DNA of 64,000 nt from assembly GCA_038145175.1 (NCBI GenBank), contig JAYQPE010000003.1, positions 149,306 to 213,305 of the forward strand, given 5' to 3'. Positions 25,340 through 33,936 of the stretch are shown piece by piece. The DNA comes from ATZT02 sp038145175. GTDB lineage: Bacteria > Actinomycetota > Actinomycetes > S36-B12 > UBA5976. The notes beneath the pieces are model-generated. The model made no database searches. It was not told the origin of the DNA and was given only the letters and a program-made list of their open reading frames with translations. Each line of letters opens with the position of its first letter. Positions within the stretch are counted from its first letter, which is position 1. Position numbers and translations under genes: made by a program.

Positions 25340-25478
25340 GTAAAACTCCCTTTAAGGATTAAAGTTTTGATTGATAATCAAGGCATTTAAAACAAAAAGC
25401 ACTCAAAAATCACTATGTATATAGTCTAATAGGACTCTTAAGATGTGCATCCTATGAGTTAAGAATTACGATAAAGAT
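25340..25478. promoter_or_regulatory. Divergent promoter region with inverted repeats (MMPL / lipB)
   Basis: TTGATT-GAT-AATCAA (25367-25381) is a perfect 6-bp inverted repeat just upstream of the MMPL ribosome-binding site. Nearer lipB, a TATATAGT element (25421-25428) is followed by AGTC-TAATAG-GACT and by ATAGGA...TCCTAT, with ACTCTTAAG and GAGTTAAGA echoing each other. These could be operators for a TetR/MarR-type regulator, but no regulator gene is nearby. A possible site only. Confidence 0.35.
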
Positions 25479-26144
25479 ATGCAAAATCAAGAGTTTCTAA
25501 TCCAACACTGGGGCTCTGAAGTCGACTTTCAAAAAGCTTGGCAAAAACAACGCGAAATTCACTCTTTAATTGTCGAACAAAATCATAAAAATGTTATTGC
25601 ATTTTTAGAACATCAAAGTGTTTACACTGCTGGGAGATCAACTAAACCTGAAGATAGACCATTTGATTCCTCTCCTGTTATAGATATCGATAGAGGTGGA
25701 CGTATTACTTGGCATGGCAAGGGACAAATTGTTTGCTATCCAATTATGAAATTAGATGATCCAGTTGATGTTGTAGCTCACGTTAGAAGATTAGAGCTGT
25801 TAATTATTAATGTTTGCAAAAAACTTGGGTTAGATACTTTTCAAATAGATGGAAGAAGTGGGGTTTGGGTTAAAGGAACTCCCTATAAAAAAATTGCAGC
25901 GATTGGTATAAGAGTTGCTAAGAAAGCAACCATGCATGGTTTTGCTCTTAATTGTAATAATTCTTTAGATCCGTTTAGAAAGATTGTGCCTTGCGGAATC
26001 GGTGATGCCGATGTCACAACATTAAGTCTTGAATTAGGTAGAGAAGTAACTGTGGAAGAAGTCATACCTCTAATTGAGCAAGAGGTAAATGAAGGTGCCT
26101 TAATGCTAAAAATCTCAAAACGTCCTAAAGTAGAAGTGTCATGA
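25479..26144 (+). CDS. lipB: Lipoyl(octanoyl) transferase
   Basis: Moves octanoate from acyl carrier protein to lipoyl domains. 221 residues. Marks: LEHQSVYTAGRSTKPEDRP, DRGGRITWHGKGQIVCYPI (substrate loop), RSGVWVKG, KIAAIGIRVAKKATMHGFA (catalytic Lys) and KIVPCGIGDADVTTL (catalytic Cys). Overlaps lipA by ATGA, so the two steps of lipoate synthesis are co-translated. Targets in this window are the SucB lipoyl domains. Confidence 0.96.
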   Translation: MQNQEFLIQHWGSEVDFQKAWQKQREIHSLIVEQNHKNVIAFLEHQSVYTAGRSTKPEDRPFDSSPVIDIDRGGRITWHGKGQIVCYPIMKLDDPVDVVAHVRRLELLIINVCKKLGLDTFQIDGRSGVWVKGTPYKKIAAIGIRVAKKATMHGFALNCNNSLDPFRKIVPCGIGDADVTTLSLELGREVTVEEVIPLIEQEVNEGALMLKISKRPKVEVS

Positions 26145-27100
26145 CAACTGAATTGGTAACTGGTCTTAATCAAGACGGAAAAAAACTATTAAGAATTGAA
26201 GCCAGAAATGCTGAAGTACCAATTGAGAAAAAACCTGAATGGATCAGAACTAAATTAAAAACAGGTCCTCAGTACACCCGTATTAGGGAAATGGTCAAGA
26301 AAGAAGGACTTCATACAGTTTGCCAAGAAGCAGGTTGTCCAAACATATTTGAATGCTGGGAAGATCGCGAAGCAACATTTTTAATTGGTGGCTCTGCCTG
26401 CACAAGAAGATGTGATTTCTGTTTAATTGACTCTGGAAAACCAGATCCTTTAGATATTAAAGAACCAGAAAAAGTTGCACTAAGTGTAAAAACTATGGGT
26501 CTTAGATATGCAACAGTCACTGGGGTAACCAGAGATGATTTGGAAGATGAAGGAGCCTGGCTTTATTCAGAAACAATCAGAGCAATTCATAAACATAATC
26601 CTGAATGTGGTGTGGAAATTTTAACTCCTGATTTCAGTGGTAAAAAAGAATTACTTCAACAAATTTTTAATGCTAAGCCAGAAGTTTTTGCTCATAATTT
26701 AGAAACTGTTCCAAGGATTTTTAAAAGAATTAGACCAGCCTTTAGTTATGAAAAATCATTAAATGTAATTACTCAAGCAAAAGATGCTGGAATGATTACT
26801 AAATCAAATTTGATCCTTGGAATGGGTGAAGAAAGAGCAGAAATTGAAACCGCTTTGAATGATTTAGTTAGTTCAGGTTGTGACTTGATAACGATTACTC
26901 AATATTTACGACCTTCTAGCCTTCATCACCCAATATCAAGATGGGTTAAACCTGAAGAATTTATAGAATTAGGAGAACTTGCCAGAAGTATTGGATTTAA
27001 AGGTGTTATGTCTGGACCTTTAGTCAGATCTTCATATCGTGCAGGAAGACTTTATAGAGAAGCATTAGCAAAACAGAAAGAAGTCATCAGTGGCCAATAA
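26141..27100 (+). CDS. lipA: Lipoyl synthase (radical SAM)
   Basis: Inserts two sulfurs into protein-bound octanoyl groups. 319 residues. Auxiliary cluster motif CQEAGCPNIFEC and radical SAM motif ACTRRCDFC (C-x3-C-x2-C) are intact, followed by AHNLETVPRIFKRIRP and a conserved end GVMSGPLVRSSYRAG. Preceded by lipB (4-nt overlap) and overlapping the DUF4191 gene. Needs Fe-S clusters, for which the ErpA-type carrier at 4158 is a candidate source. Confidence 0.97.
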   Translation: MTTELVTGLNQDGKKLLRIEARNAEVPIEKKPEWIRTKLKTGPQYTRIREMVKKEGLHTVCQEAGCPNIFECWEDREATFLIGGSACTRRCDFCLIDSGKPDPLDIKEPEKVALSVKTMGLRYATVTGVTRDDLEDEGAWLYSETIRAIHKHNPECGVEILTPDFSGKKELLQQIFNAKPEVFAHNLETVPRIFKRIRPAFSYEKSLNVITQAKDAGMITKSNLILGMGEERAEIETALNDLVSSGCDLITITQYLRPSSLHHPISRWVKPEEFIELGELARSIGFKGVMSGPLVRSSYRAGRLYREALAKQKEVISGQ

Positions 27101-27782
27101 AGAACCAAAAGTTAAAAAAGAACGATTTAAAACTTTAAAACAAATCGGACAAACTTATTCAATAACTAGAAAAACTGATAAAGCACTTCCTTTTATTTTA
27201 CTTGCTGCATTCTTTGGAACAACTCTGCCAATAATTCTTATTGCACAAATTTTATTCAATACAACCTTTTCCAGATTAATTACAATTTCTCTTGGCGTTT
27301 CTACAGGTTTATTAGTAACTGTTTATATTTTTGGTAAACGTGCAGAAAAAGCAGCTTATGCAAGAATTGAAGGTCAACCTGGAGCAGCTGCTGCTGTTTT
27401 AAACACTTTAAGAAAAGGTTGGTTTGTCACTCCTGCAGTTGCTGTGACTAGAAATCAAGATTTAATTCACCGAGTAATTGGACCAGTTGGTGTGGTTTTA
27501 GTAGGAGAAGGATCTCCTTCAAGAGTGGCACAACTTTTGGATAGTGAAAAAGTTAAAGCAAAAAGAATTGCCGGAGAAATTCCAGTGTTTACTTTAATTT
27601 CTGGAACTGGTGAAGGATTAGTTCCTTATAAAAAATTAAATAAAACCATTATGAAGATGGGTAAAAAGATATCTCCTGCAGAAACAAGAGAGTTAAGAAA
27701 TAGATTTGGAGCAAGTGGGGCAAGTTCACTTCCAATTCCAAAAGGAGCCATGCCTAAAGGCATGAGAATTCCAAGACGATAA
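27090..27782 (+). CDS. DUF4191 family membrane protein
   Basis: 230-residue actinobacterial family (Rv2219/SCO2195 position). Basic N-terminus with K-Q-I-G-Q-T-Y, two transmembrane helices (about 33-53 and 60-80: LPFILLAAFFGTTLPIILIA and LITISLGVSTGLLVTVYIFG), then a cytoplasmic domain with RIEGQPGAAAAVL, RKGWFVTPAVAVTRNQDLIH and a Gly/Pro-rich tail. Starts at a GTG inside the end of lipA. No role is established; the constant link to lipA suggests, but does not show, a connection with lipoylation. Confidence 0.9.
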   Translation: MANKEPKVKKERFKTLKQIGQTYSITRKTDKALPFILLAAFFGTTLPIILIAQILFNTTFSRLITISLGVSTGLLVTVYIFGKRAEKAAYARIEGQPGAAAAVLNTLRKGWFVTPAVAVTRNQDLIHRVIGPVGVVLVGEGSPSRVAQLLDSEKVKAKRIAGEIPVFTLISGTGEGLVPYKKLNKTIMKMGKKISPAETRELRNRFGASGASSLPIPKGAMPKGMRIPRR

Positions 27783-27787
27783 TTAAT

Positions 27788-28135
27788 TTAATTTAATTTA
27801 ATTATCTTTGTGCGAGCAATTTTGTCGTGCAATCCCCTATTTTCTTTATCTGCCAAAAGTGGTGGAAAAACTAATATAATAAAAAAAGTTCTCACAATTG
27901 CTTGAATTAATTTCACATTTTTGCCATCCATTGAAATTATTCTTAAACCCACCAGTTTTTGCCCAAAGGATGCACCCATAAGCCAAGTAAGAATCACAAC
28001 TTCTGATGTAAAAACAGCCAAAGTAACCAGTGAATTAGATCTTGACCCGTATTCAGAAACTCCAGGGATTACTTGTGCGACCAATATTGAAGCAGCCCAA
28101 TCAATAGCTAAAGCCACAATTCTTCTTAAGGTCAT
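27788..28135 (-). CDS. RDD family membrane protein
   Basis: 115 residues with three hydrophobic helices and the family marks R-R-I-V-A-L-A-I-D-W near the N-terminus, GASFGQKLVGLRI in the middle and D-K-E-N-R-G-L-H-D-K-I-A at the end. Unknown function. Lies between lipA-DUF4191 and glnA as in other actinobacteria (SCO2197 position) and is divergent from glnA, so it shares the intergenic region carrying the GlnR-like operator. Confidence 0.88.
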   Translation of the reverse strand: MTLRRIVALAIDWAASILVAQVIPGVSEYGSRSNSLVTLAVFTSEVVILTWLMGASFGQKLVGLRIISMDGKNVKLIQAIVRTFFIILVFPPLLADKENRGLHDKIARTKIIKLN

Positions 28136-28206
28136 AGCCTTAAGGCTATAACTGGAACTGGAAAAATGCGATTTGGATGAAGTATCTGAGTAACTTGTGA
28201 AATTTT

Positions 28207-28244
28207 GTTACATGCTTGAAACAAACGGGTTACCCTCACGATAC
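28207..28244 (+). promoter_or_regulatory. GlnR-type operator with four half-sites upstream of glnA
   Basis: GTTAC (28207-28211), six nt, GAAAC (28218-28222), six nt, GTTAC (28229-28233), six nt, GATAC (28240-28244). This matches the actinobacterial GlnR consensus gTnAC-n6-GaAAC repeated twice with exact 6-nt spacing. It ends 83 nt before the glnA start. A -10-like TAGGTATGT follows at about 28251. The glnR gene is not in this window. Confidence 0.85.
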
Positions 28245-28314
28245 GAGACTTAGGTATGTTTAGGGTCATAGATCTTTGGCACAAAGTGGTGTCAGATAAA
28301 AAGTTAGATAAATC

Positions 28315-28320
28315 AGGAGG
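28315..28320 (+). promoter_or_regulatory. Strong ribosome-binding site of glnA
   Basis: AGGAGG, a full Shine-Dalgarno sequence with seven nt to the ATG. Most genes in this window have weak sites, so this marks glnA as highly translated. Confidence 0.85.
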
Positions 28321-28327
28321 TTAAAAG

Positions 28328-29752
28328 ATGTTCAAGAACGCTTCAGAAGCGATCAAATACATCAAAGACAACGAAATTGAATTCGTTGACGTTCGTTTTA
28401 TGGACTTACCTGGTGTGATGCAACATTTCAACATTCCAGCAAAAGCCTTTAATGATTCTGTTTTTGAAGATGGCTTAATGTTTGATGGTTCTTCCATTAG
28501 AGGTTTCCAAGCAATTCATGAATCTGACATGAAACTTGTGCCAGATGTAACAACAGCTTTCATCGATCCATTCCGTGAAGCAAAAACTTTAGCAATGAAT
28601 TTCTCAATTAGAGATCCATTCACAAATGAACCATACTCAAGAGATCCAAGAAACGTAGCAGCAAAAGCTGAAGCGTATTTAAAAGCTTCAGGAATTGCTG
28701 ACACTGTTTACTTTGGTCCAGAAGCAGAGTTCTACATATTTGACGATGTCAGATATGACAATCAACCTCAAGGATCTTTTTTCAAAATTGATTCCATTGA
28801 AGCTGCTTGGAACACTGGAAGAGAAGAAGATGGTGGAAACCTTGGATATAAAACTCCCTTCAAAGGTGGATACTTCCCTGTTCCTCCAGTAGATCATTTT
28901 GCAGATTTACGTGATTTGATTTCTTCAACTTTGATGGAAGTTGGATTTGAAGTTGAAAGAGCACATCACGAAGTTGGAACTGCTGGACAAGCAGAAATCA
29001 ATTACAAATTTAATACTTTATTAAATGCTGCAGATCAAGTTATGTTATTTAAATACATTGTTAAAAACGTAGCATTTTTAAATGGTCATTCTGCAACATT
29101 TATGCCAAAACCAATGTTTGGAGATAACGGTTCTGGTATGCACTGTCATCAATCACTCTGGAAAGATGGCAAACCTTTGTTTTACGATGAAAAAGGTTAT
29201 GCAGGATTATCTGACACTGCACGTTGGTATATCGGTGGTTTGTTAAAGCACGCACCAAGTTTGCTTGCATTTACAAATCCAACTGTAAATTCATATCATC
29301 GTTTAGTGCCAGGATTTGAAGCTCCAGTTAACTTGGTTTACTCACAAAGAAATCGTTCTGCTGCGATTCGTATTCCAATTACTGGTTCTAATCCAAAGGC
29401 AAAACGTATTGAGTTTAGAGTTCCAGATCCAGCATGTAATCCATATCTTGCCTTTGCTGCAATGATGATGGCAGGAATTGATGGTGTCAAGAACAGAATT
29501 GAACCACCAGCTCCTGTTGATAAAGATCTGTATGAATTACCACCAGATGAAGCAAAAGCAGTTCCACAAGTTCCAGGTTCATTACATGAAGTTTTGGAAG
29601 CTTTGGAAAAAGATAAAGATTATCTAACTGCAGGTGGTGTATTCACTCCAGATTTAATTGATACCTGGATTGATTACAAACGTTCAAAAGAAGTAGATCC
29701 AATTCGTTTAAGACCTACTCCATATGAATATCACTTGTATTACGACATCTAA
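28328..29752 (+). CDS. glnA: Glutamine synthetase, type I beta (adenylylatable)
   Basis: Main ammonium-assimilating enzyme, dodecameric, cytoplasmic; 474 residues. Marks: EDGLMFDGSSIRGFQ, FGPEAEFYIFDD (metal glutamates), HEVGTAGQAEINYKF, NGSGMHCHQSLW, SYHRLVPGFEAPVNLV and RNRSAAIRIPI. The adenylylation loop reads D-K-D-L-Y-E-L-P-P-D-E, keeping the tyrosine modified by GlnE (present at 44550). Controlled by the GlnR-type operator upstream and closed by an intrinsic terminator. Confidence 0.97.
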   Translation: MFKNASEAIKYIKDNEIEFVDVRFMDLPGVMQHFNIPAKAFNDSVFEDGLMFDGSSIRGFQAIHESDMKLVPDVTTAFIDPFREAKTLAMNFSIRDPFTNEPYSRDPRNVAAKAEAYLKASGIADTVYFGPEAEFYIFDDVRYDNQPQGSFFKIDSIEAAWNTGREEDGGNLGYKTPFKGGYFPVPPVDHFADLRDLISSTLMEVGFEVERAHHEVGTAGQAEINYKFNTLLNAADQVMLFKYIVKNVAFLNGHSATFMPKPMFGDNGSGMHCHQSLWKDGKPLFYDEKGYAGLSDTARWYIGGLLKHAPSLLAFTNPTVNSYHRLVPGFEAPVNLVYSQRNRSAAIRIPITGSNPKAKRIEFRVPDPACNPYLAFAAMMMAGIDGVKNRIEPPAPVDKDLYELPPDEAKAVPQVPGSLHEVLEALEKDKDYLTAGGVFTPDLIDTWIDYKRSKEVDPIRLRPTPYEYHLYYDI

Positions 29753-29766
29753 AAATGTCTAACTTT

Positions 29767-29797
29767 AAAAAGCCCCGTAATTATTGCGGGGCTTTTT
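29767..29797. terminator. Bidirectional intrinsic terminator after glnA
   Basis: 11-bp stem AAAAAGCCCCG (29767-29777) and CGGGGCTTTTT (29787-29797), nine-nt loop, with A-run and T-run on opposite sides so that it can act for glnA (+) and for the convergent P-type ATPase gene (-). Confidence 0.93.
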
Positions 29798-29800
29798 AAT

Positions 29801-31618
29801 TTAAACTTCTACATTTCTAAGTGCAGTTAATGCCCATAAAATTGCAATTACATCAATAAATTCTTGAGCAATGGCACCTTGTGAAACATTAAATATTCCA
29901 AAAGCACCTAAAAGCATGGCAACAAAAGATAAGCCCATTCCAACTCCTGCTGCTTGCAAAGCTTTATTTCTAGAAAACTTAGAGATAGCAATAGCACGAG
30001 TTAAACGATCGATTGTGTCATCCACAATTACTACATCAGCTGCTTCACTTGCCGCTGTTGCTCCTCTTGCTCCCATTGCCACACCAACATCAGATGCGGC
30101 TAAAACTGGAGCGTCATTGATGCCATCTCCTACTGCAACCACAGTTCCTTTAGCAAGTTTCATTTCACTTAAAACTATGTTCATTTTGTCTTCAGGCTTG
30201 AGGGATGCAAGTATTTCATCAAGATCTAACATTGCTCCAACGTTTTGTGCTGTTTCTAAACGATCTCCAGTCACCATCAATATTTTCTTGATTCCAGAAC
30301 TTCTTAAATCTTTAATCATTTGTTCTGATTCGCTTCGAATTGGATCATCTAAGCCAAGAACTCCAATTAATTCATTTTGTTGATAAATTCCTACTCTTAA
30401 AGGTGTGAAAATATTGCACCAATCAGGAATTTCTCCTGTAATTTGACCGACTTTTGTGTCAATACCATCTACAACTCCTGTAATACCTTCTCCGTGAATT
30501 TCTTTGACCTCACTAACAGAAAGCAAAGTTAAGTTTCTTTCTTTTGCCGCATTTACAATTGCTTTTGCAATAACGTGAGGAGAAAATTGGTCAAGTGAAG
30601 CTGCAAGTTGCAAAACTTTTAATTCTTCAAAACCTTGCTTTGCTTGAATTTCGCCAACTTCTGGACCACCATAGGTAAGGGTTCCTGTTTTATCTAATAA
30701 AACAACTTCTGCTCGTGCAAGTTGTTCTAAGGCGGCTCCACCTTTTATTACAGCCCCATTTTTTGCTGCATTACTCATTCCTGCCACAACTGCAATTGGC
30801 ACAGCCAAAATTAATGGACATGGAGTAGCTGCAACTAATACAGCTATTGCTCTACTTATTTCACCAGTTATCAACCAAGCAAGTCCTGCAATTGTTAATG
30901 CAATTGGGACAAATCTCAATGCCCAAGTATTTGCAATTCGAACACCTGGTGCTGATTTTGCTTGAGCAGATTCAACTAATCTGATAATTCCTGAATAAGT
31001 ACTTAAATCTAGAGTTTGCAAAGCTTTATATTGAAAATTATTCCCGGCATTTAATACTCCAGATAAAACCATGTCGTTTGTTTGTCTATTTACTGGTAAA
31101 GATTCTCCAGTCAGCGCAGATTCATCGAGAGTTGCATCAGTAATTAACATTCCATCAACGGGAACTATTTCACCTGATCTAACAACTAAAATATCTCCAA
31201 TTTTTACATCATCTGCATTAATAGTTCTTAAAGAACCGTCTTCTAAGAGAATATGGGCAACTCTGGGCATTCTTTCTAGAAGTGAATGTAATTGCCTTTC
31301 CGCTTGACCTTCGGCCCATGATTCTAAAACTCTTCCTGTTGCAAGCATTAATGAAATAATTGCGGCAGCCATCATTTCATTGGTTAGAAGTGTGCCCAGC
31401 AATGCAAGTACGGCCAAAATATCTGAACCCATATTTTTATTTTTAAATTCATCTATAACCCATTTAGTTGCAGGAATTAATCCTGCAAGTCCACCAATAG
31501 CCCAAATAAAAGATTGTAAATTTAGATAACCCAAAAATGGTACTAAAAATCCAAGACTTAAAGAAATCAACGAAATAACAAATAAAGTCCAATTAACTTG
31601 CCTTGTTGAAAGTTTCAC
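29801..31618 (-). CDS. Heavy-metal-translocating P1B-type ATPase
   Basis: 605-residue metal pump. Actuator TGESLPV, the membrane metal motif A-T-P-C-P-L in place of the usual CPC/CPH/SPC, phosphorylation site DKTGTLT, VTGDR and GDGINDAP are all present. There is no N-terminal metal-binding (HMA) domain. The transmembrane motif is of the T-P-C-P-L type I recall from actinobacterial pumps of unclear metal. Starts at GTG 31618, 31 nt from the divergent nuclease gene. Copper export is possible given the CopD/CtaG gene at 42642, but the ion is not determined by sequence. Confidence 0.9.
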   Translation of the reverse strand: MKLSTRQVNWTLFVISLISLSLGFLVPFLGYLNLQSFIWAIGGLAGLIPATKWVIDEFKNKNMGSDILAVLALLGTLLTNEMMAAAIISLMLATGRVLESWAEGQAERQLHSLLERMPRVAHILLEDGSLRTINADDVKIGDILVVRSGEIVPVDGMLITDATLDESALTGESLPVNRQTNDMVLSGVLNAGNNFQYKALQTLDLSTYSGIIRLVESAQAKSAPGVRIANTWALRFVPIALTIAGLAWLITGEISRAIAVLVAATPCPLILAVPIAVVAGMSNAAKNGAVIKGGAALEQLARAEVVLLDKTGTLTYGGPEVGEIQAKQGFEELKVLQLAASLDQFSPHVIAKAIVNAAKERNLTLLSVSEVKEIHGEGITGVVDGIDTKVGQITGEIPDWCNIFTPLRVGIYQQNELIGVLGLDDPIRSESEQMIKDLRSSGIKKILMVTGDRLETAQNVGAMLDLDEILASLKPEDKMNIVLSEMKLAKGTVVAVGDGINDAPVLAASDVGVAMGARGATAASEAADVVIVDDTIDRLTRAIAISKFSRNKALQAAGVGMGLSFVAMLLGAFGIFNVSQGAIAQEFIDVIAILWALTALRNVEV

Positions 31619-31649
31619 AATGTTAATTTATCCCCTAGGCTAATTAAAT

Positions 31650-33041
31650 ATGTCAAAGGTCGCTATAACTTTTCTTGGGGCCGCTGAAACGGTCACTGGT
31701 TCTAGATTTTTAGTTGAATTTGAAGAAAAAAAAGTTTTAGTTGAAGCTGGTCTTTTCCAAGGATTAAAAGAATTAAGACTCAAAAATTGGGATCAATTTC
31801 CAGTAGATCCTAGATCAATTGATGCCGTAGTAATTTCTCACGCGCACCTTGATCATTGTGGATATGTTCCACTTTTAGTAAAAGCTGGATTTAATAAAAA
31901 CATTTATGCTACCGAAAATACTTTGAAACTGGCCGAGGTAATTTTAAATGATTCAGCAAGAATACAAATGGAAGATGCGAAATATGCTTTGAAAAAAGGT
32001 TTCTCAAAACACAATCCTCCCAAACCTTTATATGATGAAAACGATGTTGATAAAACTTTATCTAAATTTAAAACTCTTAGATTTAGAAATAAAACTGAAA
32101 TATTAAAAGATGTTTTTTTAACTTTTTATCCAGCAGGACATATCCTGGGTGCTGCCTTCATTTTGCTCCAGATTGGGGGAAAGAATTTATTATTCACAGC
32201 AGACTTAGGAAGAAATCAACATCCAATTTTAGTTTCACCTGACCCAATTCCAGATGTTGAAATTTCAGCATTAATTACTGAATCAACTTATGGAGCAAGA
32301 GTTCATGAAAGCCCTATTGAAGACTTCACAAAAGCTATAAATAAAACGATTAAACGTGGTGGATCAATTTTAATTCCAGCTTTTGCCGTAGATAGAACCG
32401 AAGTTATATTAATCAAGTTAAAAGAATTAATGGATCAACAGTTGATTCCAAGAGTACCAATTTATGTTGATTCACCTATGGCATTAAGTTCGCTAAAGCA
32501 TTACCGAAGTGCAGTAAGCCGCTCTGATACAGAAATTAGATTGTCATTTATCGCAGATTATAAAAATCAAGATCCATTCGATCCACAAACTATTAAAGAA
32601 ATGAAAACAGTTGAAGAGTCCATGAAGTTAAATAACCCAGAACACTCTTGCATAATTGTTTCTGCTTCAGGTATGGCAACTGGTGGTCGAGTTGTGCATC
32701 ATTTAAAGAATATGTTGCCAAATCCAATTCACACAGTTTTATTAGTTGGATATCAAGCAGTGGGAACCCGTGGTCATGCTTTAGTGACAGGTGCAGAACA
32801 AATCAAAATGCACGGTGGAATGGTTGAAGTAAAAGCTGAAATAGTTAAAGTTGAAGGTTTTTCTGTTCATGCTGATGGTTCAGAACTAATTGAATGGTTT
32901 AAAAAAGGTAATACTCCACAAAATGTTTTTATAGTTCATGGTGAACTAGAATCCTCAGTAATTTTTGCGCAAAGACTTGAATCTGAACTCAAATGGAAAC
33001 CGGTCATTCCAAAACCCTCACAAAAATTTGAAATTAACTAA
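31650..33041 (+). CDS. Metallo-beta-lactamase/beta-CASP ribonuclease-like protein
   Basis: 463-residue nuclease of the CPSF73/RNA-specific MBL type. The metal motif SHAHLDHCGY (H-x-H-x-D-H) is followed by the AGHILGA histidine and an Asp in FTADLGR. The beta-CASP insert has YVDSPMA and IIVSASGMATGGRVVHHL, and the RMMBL end has GFSVHADGSELIEWF and VFIVHGE. Probably an RNA-processing exo- or endonuclease. It ends 69 nt before the heliorhodopsin gene on the same strand. Confidence 0.92.
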   Translation: MSKVAITFLGAAETVTGSRFLVEFEEKKVLVEAGLFQGLKELRLKNWDQFPVDPRSIDAVVISHAHLDHCGYVPLLVKAGFNKNIYATENTLKLAEVILNDSARIQMEDAKYALKKGFSKHNPPKPLYDENDVDKTLSKFKTLRFRNKTEILKDVFLTFYPAGHILGAAFILLQIGGKNLLFTADLGRNQHPILVSPDPIPDVEISALITESTYGARVHESPIEDFTKAINKTIKRGGSILIPAFAVDRTEVILIKLKELMDQQLIPRVPIYVDSPMALSSLKHYRSAVSRSDTEIRLSFIADYKNQDPFDPQTIKEMKTVEESMKLNNPEHSCIIVSASGMATGGRVVHHLKNMLPNPIHTVLLVGYQAVGTRGHALVTGAEQIKMHGGMVEVKAEIVKVEGFSVHADGSELIEWFKKGNTPQNVFIVHGELESSVIFAQRLESELKWKPVIPKPSQKFEIN

Positions 33042-33110
33042 AAATCATTCAAATATCATCTTTATTTATAAATTTTCGAGGTACTCTAAAAAGTAGGAGA
33101 AGGGATTTTA

Positions 33111-33878
33111 ATGGCAAAAATTACAGGTCAGAAAGCAACTAGACTTAAAACTTTTAACTTAGTCGCAGGTGTATTTCACTTGCTTCAAATGTTTTTAGTT
33201 TTACTTCTATCAAATGATTTTTCAATACCAGTGACAGCTTCATACTTAGCTGGTCCTCCAGGAACACTTCTTGGGGATCCAGTGGTGCTGTTCAATACTC
33301 CCGTTGGATTAACGGTGGCGCTATTTTTAGGTTTATCAGCTCTTGCTCATTTTATTGTGGCAACAGGTGGTTTTCCTAAATATATTAAAGGTTTAGAAAA
33401 GAATCAAAATATATTTCGCTGGGTGGAATATTCAATTTCATCTTCAGTGATGATTATTTTGATAGCTCAAGTAAGTGGTATTTCAGACTTTGTAGCACTT
33501 TTGGGAATTTTTGGAGTTAATGCTTCCATGATTTTATTTGGATGGTTACAAGAAAAATACACTCAACCAAAAGACGGAGATTTCTTACCATTTATCTTTG
33601 GCTGTATTGCAGGAATAGTTCCATGGCTTGCAATCGTAATTCTAGTAATTGGACCAAATGCGCCAACAGAAGTTGAAATTCCAGGATTTGTTTATGGAAT
33701 TATTATTTCACTTTTTGTATTCTTCAACTCTTTTGCTTTAGTTCAATATTTACAATATCGAGGTAAAGGTAAATGGAAAGATTATCTAAAAGGTGAAAGA
33801 GCTTATATTGTGCTAAGTCTTGTGGCAAAATCATTACTTGCTTGGCAAATATTTTCTGGAACTTTAATTCCTCAATAA
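33111..33878 (+). CDS. Heliorhodopsin
   Basis: 255-residue seven-helix retinal protein of the heliorhodopsin family, which lies in the membrane with its N-terminus inside. The retinal Schiff-base lysine is Lys240 in SLVAKSLLAWQIFSGTL of the last helix, and the counterion glutamate is Glu106 in RWVEYSISSSVMI; both positions agree with the founding protein 48C12 to within one residue. Other conserved parts are AHFIVATGGF and FVFFNSFALVQYLQYRGKGK. GGAGAAGGG precedes the ATG. Heliorhodopsins have slow photocycles and no shown pumping; a sensory or enzyme-regulating role is proposed. No retinal-synthesis gene (blh/crtY) is in the window. Confidence 0.95.
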   Translation: MAKITGQKATRLKTFNLVAGVFHLLQMFLVLLLSNDFSIPVTASYLAGPPGTLLGDPVVLFNTPVGLTVALFLGLSALAHFIVATGGFPKYIKGLEKNQNIFRWVEYSISSSVMIILIAQVSGISDFVALLGIFGVNASMILFGWLQEKYTQPKDGDFLPFIFGCIAGIVPWLAIVILVIGPNAPTEVEIPGFVYGIIISLFVFFNSFALVQYLQYRGKGKWKDYLKGERAYIVLSLVAKSLLAWQIFSGTLIPQ

Positions 33879-33888
33879 AAGTTGATTA

Positions 33889-33930
33889 AATTAATAAGGG
33901 GCCCTAAATTTTAGGGCCCCTTATTAATTT
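33889..33930. terminator. Bidirectional terminator between heliorhodopsin and saccharopine dehydrogenase-like gene
   Basis: Long inverted repeat: TTAATAAGGGGCCCTA followed by a 5-nt loop and TAGGGCCCCTTATTAA. The GC-rich core GGGGCCCT/AGGGCCCC has AT flanks giving U-runs in both directions. It sits exactly between two convergent genes. Confidence 0.9.
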
Positions 33931-33936
33931 TAGAAT

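Noticed and set aside
29871..30383. 170-residue plus-strand open frame opposite the P-type ATPase
   Set aside because: Complete overlap with conserved ATPase motifs on the other strand; Ser/Ala/Thr-rich composition typical of a shadow.
33111..33878. Type-1 proton-pumping actinorhodopsin
   Set aside because: The last-helix motif (K-S-L-L-A-W-Q) and the third-helix glutamate in R-W-V-E-Y are those of heliorhodopsin; the D-x-x-R-Y-x-D/T-W motif of pumps is absent.
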